Shown here in pieces: positions 28,827 through 36,577 of a stretch of DNA of 64,000 nt. The notes under the pieces are model-generated. The model had not been told where the DNA came from, ran no database searches, and saw only the letters and a program-made list of their open reading frames with translations. The number at the start of each line of letters is the position of its first letter. The stretch's first letter is position 1. Where the stretch lies: positions 62,001 to 126,000 of the forward strand of contig CANGBX010000009.1 of the NCBI GenBank assembly GCA_947452455.1, in the 5' to 3' direction. Source of the stretch: Beijerinckiaceae bacterium (GTDB taxonomy: Bacteria; Pseudomonadota; Alphaproteobacteria; Rhizobiales; Beijerinckiaceae). A program made the position numbers and the translations under genes.

Positions 28827-30062
28827 TCAAGGCGGCAGCGAGAAAGCTGATGTGGGTGGTGCAGGCGAAATTTTTAAGGTCGGCACTGGGCTGGCTGCGG
28901 GCTTGGCTGCTGTTTGAACATAGCCGCTCTTCTCAAGATGTTTGCGCAGGGCAGAGGGATAAGACAACGCAATCTCTTTGCCCGGCGGGCACATGCCCTT
29001 GGCATCGACTTCGACCATACATTCACTGAGCGGCCAATCGGAGGAGGAATTATAAGTCCCCATCATCCGCGCCCAAGCATCATCCAATTCACCGACCAAG
29101 GCTTTGGTCGCGACCCATGCTGCGAGAAAGCCGTTGGAATTTGCAAGCTCGCTATTATTGGCCATTTCAAATTCCATGGCGTGAATTTTTTGGCGGCGCA
29201 AGGATTCATATTTGGGATCATTCGAGACATCCAGCAACACACCATCGCGCAAAACATGGATGCGAATGGGTGCGCGCGATTCCGCATAAGAGGCATAAGC
29301 ATAGTAAAAAGAATTATCGGCCGAGAGAATTTCATAAGTTCCATCACCATCGATATCTTCAAACCAATAGCCATCGGAATCCAATATCTCGCCCTCGACC
29401 ACGCGCCATGCCTCTCCCACCTGCGTGATAAAGCGCGTCTCCGTGCAGCAATGCGCACCGCCCGTAAAAGCCGTAAAGACGAATTGCGGGGAGGCAATTG
29501 CCGGATCAAGGCGCAGTGCAATGACATCGGAGCGCGGCTCTTCGCGATTCAATTCTTCGATCTGCACTTGGAAGAGAATTTTGCCATTGCGCGAGGCCGA
29601 GAAGATCGGATCATAATCTTCATTATCTTTGCTGCGCACGCGCGAGAGTGTGAGGTTCAAATCACGAAAACTGAATGAGGCAGGCTTTTCGCCGCCCTCA
29701 TATTCCCCGCTGAATAAATAATCAGGCGCCTTCTTCGTCCAGACTTCAGCGATATAGGCATCGCCTTTCGACAATGCCATATCTTTGGGTGCTGCACCCG
29801 TGGACAAAAGCTTTTGACGCACGGGGCGAATATCGGTGCCATCATGCGGTCCGGCGACAACGGCATACCAACCATTGGCGCTTTGCATCACGCGCACACC
29901 CGACAAACGCCAGCTAAATGTCTGCGCAATGCCGATTGCCTGATTCAAATCCTGACGGCTGGCCAGCGCAATCCAGCGCTGGTTGCCATTTAGCGAATAA
30001 GAGCCCGCCCAAACGATCTGCGAGACGAGACAGGCGGCCACGAAAAGAAAAGCGCGGAACAT
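28827..30062 (-). CDS. Uncharacterised secreted protein with EF-hand-like loop
   Basis: I do not recognise this 411-residue protein. A signal peptide occupies about residues 1-19 (FLFVAACLVSQIVWAG). Residues 30-109 resemble a SPOR-type repeat fold (GWYAVVAGPHDG). A vicinal Cys pair (GGAHCCTETRF, residues 205-206) and a calcium-loop-like DIDGDGTYE (236-244) lie in the middle. The C-terminus is Pro/Ala-rich. ATG 30062 is preferred because a strong promoter places the transcript start just upstream, and the earlier ATG 30092 falls in its -10 box. It separates yraN from gshB. Periplasmic or envelope location is inferred. Confidence 0.75.
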   Translation of the reverse strand: MFRAFLFVAACLVSQIVWAGSYSLNGNQRWIALASRQDLNQAIGIAQTFSWRLSGVRVMQSANGWYAVVAGPHDGTDIRPVRQKLLSTGAAPKDMALSKGDAYIAEVWTKKAPDYLFSGEYEGGEKPASFSFRDLNLTLSRVRSKDNEDYDPIFSASRNGKILFQVQIEELNREEPRSDVIALRLDPAIASPQFVFTAFTGGAHCCTETRFITQVGEAWRVVEGEILDSDGYWFEDIDGDGTYEILSADNSFYYAYASYAESRAPIRIHVLRDGVLLDVSNDPKYESLRRQKIHAMEFEMANNSELANSNGFLAAWVATKALVGELDDAWARMMGTYNSSSDWPLSECMVEVDAKGMCPPGKEIALSYPSALRKHLEKSGYVQTAAKPAASPVPTLKISPAPPTSAFSLPP

Positions 30063-30090
30063 GAGGCGGGCACTCAAAGACGATGCCCTC

Positions 30091-30119
30091 ATTATAGCCA
30101 CGTCACAGATTGAGTTCAA
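30091..30119 (-). promoter_or_regulatory. Near-consensus sigma-70 promoter inside yraN
   Basis: On the minus strand TTGAAC (30119-30114), 17 bases, then a perfect TATAAT (30096-30091). Transcription would start near 30084, 20 bases before ATG 30062 of the secreted-protein gene. The promoter overlaps the last codons of yraN. Confidence 0.7.
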
Positions 30120-30483
30120 AAGCGCCCTCGACGCGCTCCGGCCAGCGCCATGGCACCATGAGGATGGCATCCCCCCTCACTGCATAGCGCTGTGCTGCGG
30201 GGTAACGCGCCAGCCAATGGCGGGCGGCTTTGGAGAGGCGCGCGATCTTGCGTCCATCAATGGCCAGCAGCGCCGCATCACGGTTTTGGCGCGCTTTCAC
30301 TTCGACGAAAATGATCAGCGAGCCGCGCTTGGCGATAATATCGATCTCACCGCCATGCGCCGCATAAGAATAGGCAAGGACTTGCCAGCCGGTGAGACGC
30401 AAAAAGAGGCGCGCGAGAAATTCCGCTTCCATCCCGAGGCCACGGGCGCGGCGACGATCTGAGCTGGCGCGCGGGTCGCTCAG
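30103..30483 (-). CDS. yraN: UPF0102/YraN family protein, probable CTG start
   Basis: YraN-family proteins have an endonuclease-like fold (GEIDIIAKRG and FVEVKAR are the conserved active-site-like motifs); their role is undefined. The first in-frame ATG (30432) would omit the conserved leading helix, seen here as DRRRARGLGMEAEFLARL. The frame is open upstream to CTG 30483-30481, which overlaps the rsmI stop as CTGA and has GGAGG at ideal 6-base spacing. I therefore place the start there, giving 126 residues. Gene order rsmI-yraN is common in proteobacteria. Confidence 0.85.
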   Translation of the reverse strand: MSDPRASSDRRRARGLGMEAEFLARLFLRLTGWQVLAYSYAAHGGEIDIIAKRGSLIIFVEVKARQNRDAALLAIDGRKIARLSKAARHWLARYPAAQRYAVRGDAILMVPWRWPERVEGAFELNL

Positions 30484-31397
30484 CCGTCGCCTCCATCCGC
30501 TTCTGCCGAGAGCTGGATGGCGCGCGCATAAACGCGCCGGCGCGGCAGGCCAATTTCTGCAGCCACAACCGAGGCTGCATCTTTGACCGAGAATTTTTTC
30601 ATCGCTTCGATCAGGCGAGTGTCGAGATCAGCTGCGCCCTCTTCCGCCTCTTGCGCACCGGGCGGGCCGACGAGCAGAACGATTTCACCCTTCGGCGGAT
30701 CTTCCGCAGCCAATTGATCGGCCAGTGCGCGCAGAGAGCCACGCCGGACTGTCTCATAATGTTTTGTCAATTCGCGCGCGATGGCCGCTTCGCGCCGACC
30801 CAGTACAATGGCGAGATCGTTCAAAGTTTCGGCCAATCGACGGGGACTTTCGAAAAACACCAGCGTGCCGGGAATGGCCGCCAATTCGCCAATGCGTTGA
30901 CGACGCGCGCCCGATTTGGACGGCAAGAAACCTTCAAAGAAAAATCGATCTGTCGGCAGACCCGCGACAACCAGAGCTGCCAGCACAGCGGATGCACCAG
31001 GCACAGCTATGACTTCAATGCCTTGCTCGACCGCATCGGCAACGAGTTTGAATCCGGGGTCGGAGACGAGCGGCGTACCCGCATCCGACACAAGCGCGAG
31101 TGCGGCACCGTCTTTGAGGCGCGCGAGCAAATGCGGGCGCACCACGGCGGCATTATGTTCGTGATAGGCAACAAGCGGTGTTGAAATGCCGTAATGGGCG
31201 AGAAGATTTTTGGTCACGCGCGTGTCTTCGGCTAGCACCGCATCGGCTGCCGCAAGCGTGGCCAGTGCGCGTAGCGAAATATCGCGCAAATTGCCGATAG
31301 GTGTCGCCACGACATGCAGACCCGGCGCAATCGGCTCAGCCTCGGCCTTCAGCCCAAGCGCCGTATAGCTACCGCCTTTGCCCTCTTTGTCGCTCAC
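30480..31397 (-). CDS. rsmI: 16S rRNA (cytidine(1402)-2'-O)-methyltransferase
   Basis: RsmI methylates the ribose of C1402 in the decoding centre. It is a 305-residue tetrapyrrole-methylase-fold enzyme with GLHVVATPIGNLRDISLRA, LAEDTRVTKNLL, LVSDAGTPLVSDPG, and FFEGFLPSKSGARR. It overlaps yraN by 4 bases. The 194-base gap to the divergent lipoprotein gene should hold both promoters. Confidence 0.96.
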   Translation of the reverse strand: MSDKEGKGGSYTALGLKAEAEPIAPGLHVVATPIGNLRDISLRALATLAAADAVLAEDTRVTKNLLAHYGISTPLVAYHEHNAAVVRPHLLARLKDGAALALVSDAGTPLVSDPGFKLVADAVEQGIEVIAVPGASAVLAALVVAGLPTDRFFFEGFLPSKSGARRQRIGELAAIPGTLVFFESPRRLAETLNDLAIVLGRREAAIARELTKHYETVRRGSLRALADQLAAEDPPKGEIVLLVGPPGAQEAEEGAADLDTRLIEAMKKFSVKDAASVVAAEIGLPRRRVYARAIQLSAEADGGDG

Positions 31398-31591
31398 GTG
31401 TTCCGCTCCAGCCTCAGCTTCAGTTTAACCGCCCGAAGCCGCCTCAGTCTGTTCTTTATAACGCAAAATTCGTCCTGTATAGAGAACAGGCTACTTTAAC
31501 AGCCAAGCCATAGTTTCGGCCCTTTTGCCGCCCCATATTGCTCAGAACGGCGCTTTATGTCTCTTGAAGCGCAACAGGAGGGCTCCGGCAG

Positions 31592-32809
31592 ATGTCGCCG
31601 GGCCACAGCATTTTGGCGTATGTGATGATCTCTTCTTTCTTTTCTTCCAGACTTTTTGTGTTGGTTGCGCCACTTAGCGCCCTTCTGCTTGCCGGTTGCG
31701 GACCTACAGGGCGCTCGCAGCAAGCGCCTTTGTCAGCTCCCACGACTCCGGTGGAATCAGAAAATCTCACAGCGCCCCTCAACGAATCGCGCACGCGCAT
31801 TGCTTTGATCTTGCCGCTCACCCAAGCCGGCAAGCCCAGCACTGTTGGCCAAGCCTTACGCAATGCAGCCGAACTGGCCGTGGCGGAAGCTGGAACCAAT
31901 AATGTCGACCTGATCATCAAGGATGATCTCTCAACCTTGGATGGCGCACGCCAAGCCGCCCAAGCCGCTCTCAACGAGGGTGCGGAACTGATTGTGGGCC
32001 CGCTCTATGCGCCCAATGTGAAAGAAGTGAGCCGCATCGCACGCGCGGCCAATAAGCCGATGATTGGTTTTTCAACCGATGCCAGCACGGCTGCGCGCAG
32101 CTCATATCTTCTCTCTTTCCTGGTTGAAAATTACGTGGACCGTGTGGTCGATCATGCGCTGACACGCGGCAAAAAGAATTTCGCCGCAATCGCGCCTGAA
32201 AATGATTATGGAAATGTGGCGATCAATCAATTTGTTGATCTCGCCAACAAGCGCGGCCTGCGTGTGGAGATCGAGCGCTACACACCGGGCAATGCGGGCC
32301 CTGCCATTCAAAAACTTGCTGCCAAAGCTGCGCAATTCGATGCGCTCTTCATTCCCGAGCAAGCCGAAAATATGGCGGCTGTTGCCGGCCTTCTGTCTGC
32401 CAATGGATTGGATGGCAAAAAGGTGCAGATTCTCGGCACCGGTCTATGGAATGATTCACGCGTCTTGAATCTGCCAGCCCTGCAAGGCGCGTGGTTTGCA
32501 GCCCCTGACAATGCGGGTTTCAATGCTTTTGCGGGTCGCTATCGCGCACGGTACGGCTCTGATCCGGCGCGCATTGCAACACTCGCTTATGATGCGATTG
32601 CGCTTGCAGCCGCACTGGCGCGCACACAAGGCGATGCACGCTATTCGGAAAGCGTGCTGACATCGCCAACCGGATTTAACGGCATTGATGGCCTCTTCCG
32701 CTTTACGATCGACGGGCTGAATGAGCGCGGCCTCAATGTGCTGGAAGTGCGCAGCGGTGCTGCCACGCCTGTAAGCCCCGCGCCAAAAACTTTTGCCTCG
32801 GGTACTTAA
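31592..32809 (+). CDS. Penicillin-binding-protein-activator-like lipoprotein (LppC/LpoA type)
   Basis: This 405-residue lipoprotein has a signal with lipobox LLAGC (Cys36) and a periplasmic-binding-protein type I fold (RIALILPLTQAGKPSTVGQAL, ELIVGPLYAPNVKEVS, AIAPENDYGNVAI). Alphaproteobacterial homologues next to rsmI are annotated as LppC or PBP activators, with LpoA activating PBP1A in E. coli; that function is inferred here. ATG 31592 has AGGAGG ten bases upstream; ATG 31625 is an alternative. Its TAA is shared in the TTAA tetranucleotide with the convergent hemW stop. Confidence 0.85.
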   Translation: MSPGHSILAYVMISSFFSSRLFVLVAPLSALLLAGCGPTGRSQQAPLSAPTTPVESENLTAPLNESRTRIALILPLTQAGKPSTVGQALRNAAELAVAEAGTNNVDLIIKDDLSTLDGARQAAQAALNEGAELIVGPLYAPNVKEVSRIARAANKPMIGFSTDASTAARSSYLLSFLVENYVDRVVDHALTRGKKNFAAIAPENDYGNVAINQFVDLANKRGLRVEIERYTPGNAGPAIQKLAAKAAQFDALFIPEQAENMAAVAGLLSANGLDGKKVQILGTGLWNDSRVLNLPALQGAWFAAPDNAGFNAFAGRYRARYGSDPARIATLAYDAIALAAALARTQGDARYSESVLTSPTGFNGIDGLFRFTIDGLNERGLNVLEVRSGAATPVSPAPKTFASGT

Positions 32810-33972
32810 GCGGCGAGATCGGCAACAATCGCATCGAGCACGGGAAAGCCCTGCTGCGTGACGCGGATGCGCCCATCCGCATCTTGCTCAATCATGCCGT
32901 GTTCGATGAGATCAGCAATACGCTGCGCGCTTAAGTGCGTGCCTGAGAGTGCACTGAAACGAACGGGGTCAATGCCCTCTTTCAGGCGCAAGCCCATGAG
33001 CAGAAATTCATCACCTTGTGCTTCGGGTGTCAGCACTTCTGTTTCAATAATGCCATGGCCATCACGCTCGACATGCTCAAGCCATGTCTCGGGATGTTTT
33101 TCTGTGGCCTGCGCGAGGCGACCTTCATTGGTGATGAGACGCCCATGGGCACCCGGCCCCACGCCTGCATATTCGCCATAGCGCCAATAGACGAGATTGT
33201 GCCGGCTTTCGGCACCCGGACGCGCATGATTTGAAATCTCATAGGCTGGCAGACCTGCTGCCTGCGTCACCTCTTGCGTCACATCCCATAGAGCGCGGGA
33301 GACATCTTCATCCGGCATTTTGAGTTTTCCGGCATCGAAGAGTTTTTGAAACATCGTGTCGGGCTCAATGGTGAGCTGATAGAGCGACAAATGTTCAGCC
33401 GCACGTGCAATGGCGGACCGTAATTCTTCGCGCCATGCGTCTGGTGTCTGGTCAGGGCGCGCATAGATGAGATCGAACGAGAAGCGCTCGAAGATCGAGG
33501 CTGCAATGGCAACCGCCTGCATGGCTTCATCAGACGTATGCATGCGGCCCAAGCGTTTCAGATCCACATCATTCATCGCCTGCACGCCCAGCGACACACG
33601 ATTGACGCCCGCCGCACGAAAGCCACGGAAACGATTGGCTTCCACGCTGGTCGGATTGGCCTCGAGCGTAATTTCCGCATGAGGCGCGACAGACCACGCA
33701 CCTGCAATCGCATCAAGAATGGCACCGACTGTTTGCGGCTCCATCAATGAGGGTGTGCCGCCACCAAAGAAAATCGATGTGACTTTGCGCCCCGGCGCCA
33801 TTCCTGCGCGGTGCGCAATCTCACGCTGAAAGGCCGCTACAAATCGCGCTTGATCCACTGTCTTGTAGCGGACATGCGAGTTGAAATCACAATAGGGACA
33901 TTTCGATAGGCAGAAGGGCCAATGAACGTAAACGCCAAAGCCCGGATCGAAGTTTTGTAGGGTGAAGGACAT
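32806..33972 (-). CDS. hemW: Radical SAM heme chaperone HemW
   Basis: HemW binds heme and is thought to deliver it to respiratory enzymes; it was earlier confused with coproporphyrinogen oxidase HemN. The radical SAM motif is CLSKCPYCDF, with YVHWPFC before it, FFGGGTPSL after it, and YEISNHARPG downstream. The C-terminal HemN domain is intact. It is 388 residues from ATG 33972; ATG 33987 is also possible. The frame continues upstream only through the palindromic repeat, which is not coding. Confidence 0.93.
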   Translation of the reverse strand: MSFTLQNFDPGFGVYVHWPFCLSKCPYCDFNSHVRYKTVDQARFVAAFQREIAHRAGMAPGRKVTSIFFGGGTPSLMEPQTVGAILDAIAGAWSVAPHAEITLEANPTSVEANRFRGFRAAGVNRVSLGVQAMNDVDLKRLGRMHTSDEAMQAVAIAASIFERFSFDLIYARPDQTPDAWREELRSAIARAAEHLSLYQLTIEPDTMFQKLFDAGKLKMPDEDVSRALWDVTQEVTQAAGLPAYEISNHARPGAESRHNLVYWRYGEYAGVGPGAHGRLITNEGRLAQATEKHPETWLEHVERDGHGIIETEVLTPEAQGDEFLLMGLRLKEGIDPVRFSALSGTHLSAQRIADLIEHGMIEQDADGRIRVTQQGFPVLDAIVADLAA

Positions 33973-33994
33973 GAGGAATGATCGCATGTTTCGC

Positions 33995-34077
33995 CCGTCA
34001 TTGCGAGCGAAGCGAAGCAATCCAGAGGCCTCACGCGGGGCTTTCTGGATTGCTTCGCCTTCGGCTCGCAATGACGG
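33995..34077. repeat. Palindromic intergenic repeat, copy 3
   Basis: It begins CCGTCATTGCGAGCGAAG and ends CGGCTCGCAATGACGG, with inner arms AAGCAATCCAGA and TCTGGATTGCTT. It lies between rdgB and hemW, 4 bases after the rdgB stop. Confidence 0.8.
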
Positions 34078-34081
34078 GGCC

Positions 34082-34720
34082 TTATTTAGCGAGGCACGCC
34101 TTGGCCAAATCCTGAAAGGCGCGGGCGCGGTGCGACAGTGCGCGTGAGCCGTCAGCTGGAAGCCCGTGCTTTTCGTCAGACGTCATCTCGCCGAATGTGC
34201 GCGTATGACCTTCGGGCAGGAACATCGGGTCATAACCAAAGCCAGCCGTGCCGCGCGGTGGCCAGACGAGATCACCATCAATGCGACCTTCAAAATGTTC
34301 GACATGACCATCCGGCCAAGCGATGCAAAGTGCGGAGATGAACCACGCCTTGCGCGTCTGGTCGCGGCCAATGCCTTTGGCATTGAGTTCGGCATCAATC
34401 CGCGCCATGGCAGCATCGAATTTCTTGTCGACCGCCCAACGCGCGGAATAAATACCCGGCGCGCCATCCAATCCGGCCACGCAAATCCCGCTGTCATCGG
34501 CAAAGGAGGGAAGGCCAGAGGCCTCTGCGCCTGCGCGCGCCTTGATCTCGGCATTGGCCATGAAGGTTGTGCCCGTCTCTTCGGGTTCCCCAAGCTTCAG
34601 CTCACCGGCCGAGACCGCGCTAATGCCATAAGGCTCCAGAAGCTCGCGCATTTCCGCAAGCTTGCCCGCATTATGCGTGGCGATGAGGATCTTTCCTTCG
34701 AGGCGGCGATGCTGTGACAC
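34082..34720 (-). CDS. rdgB: Non-canonical purine NTP pyrophosphatase (dITP/XTPase)
   Basis: RdgB hydrolyses dITP, XTP and related NTPs so that they do not enter nucleic acids. The signature ILIATHNAGKLAEM is N-terminal, FADDSGICVAGLDGAPGIYSAR is the active centre, and TAGFGYDPMFLPEGH follows. It is 212 residues. GTG 34720 is the likely start. It precedes hemW on the same strand, a common alphaproteobacterial pair, here separated by a repeat. Confidence 0.95.
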   Translation of the reverse strand: MSQHRRLEGKILIATHNAGKLAEMRELLEPYGISAVSAGELKLGEPEETGTTFMANAEIKARAGAEASGLPSFADDSGICVAGLDGAPGIYSARWAVDKKFDAAMARIDAELNAKGIGRDQTRKAWFISALCIAWPDGHVEHFEGRIDGDLVWPPRGTAGFGYDPMFLPEGHTRTFGEMTSDEKHGLPADGSRALSHRARAFQDLAKACLAK

Positions 34721-34903
34721 GCGCGAATCCTTCGGCTTTGTTCAAAACGGCGGCGAAAGTCTCACGAAACCAGCCCGAACGGAACCCGAAGCCCAGGCAA
34801 GAGGCGCGACAGAGCACGATCACGCCCCTGTGATTCATAGAGTGGCGATCTGGTCATGGATGAAGCAAGTAAAGCCCGCCAATGCCGGATCTCGCCCCAA
34901 TAC
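34721..34903. other. Intergenic stretch upstream of urt control region
   Basis: This part of the 408-base rdgB-urtA gap shows no gene, strong hairpin or clear promoter. It should contain the rdgB promoter, but no convincing -35/-10 pair stands out. Confidence 0.4.
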
Positions 34904-34942
34904 TGCCTATAAGTTAGGCACTTAACTGCCTCATCGAGGGCA
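34904..34942 (+). promoter_or_regulatory. Two dyads upstream of the sigma-54 promoter (candidate NtrC enhancers)
   Basis: TGCCTATAAGTTAGGCA (34904-34920) is a 17-base dyad with the TGC-N11-GCA spacing of NtrC sites. TGCCTCATCGAGGGCA (34927-34942) is a second, one base shorter. They lie 85-120 bases upstream of the -24 element, a usual enhancer distance. The inner bases differ from the enteric NtrC consensus, so identity is inferred. Confidence 0.45.
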
Positions 34943-35025
34943 GCCCGCCACTTCCCCTGCCTGAAAAAGGGCCTGCCCCCGCGCCACTGCGTAAGAAGTG
35001 CCTGTGCCCGCTAGATTCACCGCTC

Positions 35026-35041
35026 TGGCACGCCCGTTGCA
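35026..35041 (+). promoter_or_regulatory. Sigma-54 (RpoN) promoter of the urt-ure block
   Basis: TGGCACGCCCGTTGCA matches the -24/-12 consensus TGGCACG-N4-TTGCA at every fixed position. Transcription would begin near 35053, giving a leader of about 75 bases to urtA. Sigma-54 promoters need an activator; NtrC is the expected one for urea genes. Confidence 0.8.
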
Positions 35042-35128
35042 CTCATTCCCTTGCGTCCCTTGCGGACGATCACAACTCACCGGCGCCCGCCTCCTGTCAG
35101 GGCTGACCGGCAACTTTTAGGGGATGCC

Positions 35129-36433
35129 ATGTCTTTCACCCGGCGTATCATGCTGCGCACCGCTGGCGCAGCTCTCGGCGGCGCACTCGCCTTTGCCTCG
35201 ACCTCGGCCTTCGCTCAGGGCGCCGGCACGATCAAGGTCGGTGTTCTCCATTCCCTCTCGGGCACGATGGCCATCAGCGAAACCACGCTGAAGGATGTCA
35301 TGCTCATGCTCATCGAAGAGCAGAACAAAAAGGGCGGTCTACTCGGCAAGAAGCTTGAGCCTGTCGTTGTTGACCCCGCTTCCAACTGGCCGCTCTTTGC
35401 TGAAAAGGCACGCGAGCTGATCTCGAAAGACAAGGTCTCGGCGACATTCGGCTGCTGGACATCTGTCTCGCGCAAGTCGGTTCTGCCGGTTTTCGAAGAG
35501 CTGAATTCGATCCTCTTCTACCCTGTGCAATATGAGGGTGAAGAATCTTCCAAGAATATTTTCTACACGGGCGCCGCCCCGAACCAGCAGGCCATTCCTG
35601 CCGTCGACTATCTGATGGCAAGCGAAAAGGTCCAGCGCTGGGTTCTGGCTGGCACCGACTATGTCTATCCGCGCACGACGAACAAGATTCTTGAGGCCTA
35701 TCTCAAGTCAAAGGGCGTGAAGCAAGAAGACATTATGATCAACTACACGCCGTTTGGTCATTCCGATTGGCAGACGATTGTCGCTGACATCAAGAAGTTC
35801 GGTTCTGCTGGTAAGAAGACAGCCGTTGTGTCCACCATCAATGGCGATGCCAACGTGCCTTTCTACAAGGAACTCGGCAATGCTGGCGTGAAGGCCACCG
35901 ACATTCCTGTCGTCGCCTTCTCCGTTGGTGAAGAAGAACTCGCCGGTATCGACACCAAGCCGCTGGTTGGCCATCTCGCCGCCTGGAACTATTTCCAGTC
36001 CGTCGATAATGCTGACAACAAGGCCTTTATCGAAAAGTGGAAGACTTTCACCAAGAACCCGAAGCGCGTGACCAACGATCCGATGGAAGCACACGTCATA
36101 GGCTTCAACATGTGGGTGAAGGCTGTCGAAAAGGCCGGCACGACGGATACGGAGGCCGTGCTTGACGCCATGATCGGTGTCTCGGTGCCTAACCTCACCG
36201 GCGGCTATTCGACCATGATGCCGAACCACCACATCACCAAACCTGTATTGATTGGCGAAGTGCAGGCTGACGGCCAGTTCAACACGGTCTGGCAGACATC
36301 CGGTCTCGTCGTTGGCGACGAATGGTCGGATTATCTTGAAGGCTCGAAGGATCTGATCTCGGATTGGCGCAAGCCCCTCTCTTGCGGCAACTTCAATGTG
36401 AAGACCGGCAAGTGCGGCGGCGCGGGCAAGTAA
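35129..36433 (+). CDS. urtA: Urea ABC transporter, substrate-binding protein
   Basis: UrtA captures urea in the periplasm. It is 434 residues with an N-terminal signal containing TRRIMLR, possibly Tat-type, and ending ASTSAFAQG. The mature protein shows IKVGVLHSLSGTMAISE, TFGCWTSVSRKSVLPV, LFYPVQYEGEE and SVGEEELAG, all characteristic of urea binders rather than amino-acid binders. ATG 35129 follows AGGGGA. It is the first gene of urtABCDE and is followed by two strong hairpins. Confidence 0.96.
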   Translation: MSFTRRIMLRTAGAALGGALAFASTSAFAQGAGTIKVGVLHSLSGTMAISETTLKDVMLMLIEEQNKKGGLLGKKLEPVVVDPASNWPLFAEKARELISKDKVSATFGCWTSVSRKSVLPVFEELNSILFYPVQYEGEESSKNIFYTGAAPNQQAIPAVDYLMASEKVQRWVLAGTDYVYPRTTNKILEAYLKSKGVKQEDIMINYTPFGHSDWQTIVADIKKFGSAGKKTAVVSTINGDANVPFYKELGNAGVKATDIPVVAFSVGEEELAGIDTKPLVGHLAAWNYFQSVDNADNKAFIEKWKTFTKNPKRVTNDPMEAHVIGFNMWVKAVEKAGTTDTEAVLDAMIGVSVPNLTGGYSTMMPNHHITKPVLIGEVQADGQFNTVWQTSGLVVGDEWSDYLEGSKDLISDWRKPLSCGNFNVKTGKCGGAGK

Positions 36434-36451
36434 GCCACGCCTGATCGAACA

Positions 36452-36522
36452 GACTGCGCGCCCCTCCCTCCTCTCATGCGCAGTCAAAAGCGGCCCGGAC
36501 GGCACCACATGCCGCCCGGGCC
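36452..36522 (+). terminator. Two intercistronic hairpins between urtA and urtB
   Basis: GACTGCGC (36452-36459) pairs with GCGCAGTC (36478-36485), and GGCCCGGACGGC (36492-36503) pairs with GCCGCCCGGGCC (36511-36522). No U run follows, so they are more likely RNA-stabilising or attenuating than full terminators, favouring the binding protein. Confidence 0.5.
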
Positions 36523-36577
36523 CTGAGAAACAAAATCCACGCAGAACAAACTGCGGGCCAGCTTCCAAGAGGCCGAT

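Noticed and set aside
33973-34071. An N-terminal extension of hemW through the repeat.
   Set aside because: The extra residues are encoded by the palindromic repeat and precede a start that fits the family.
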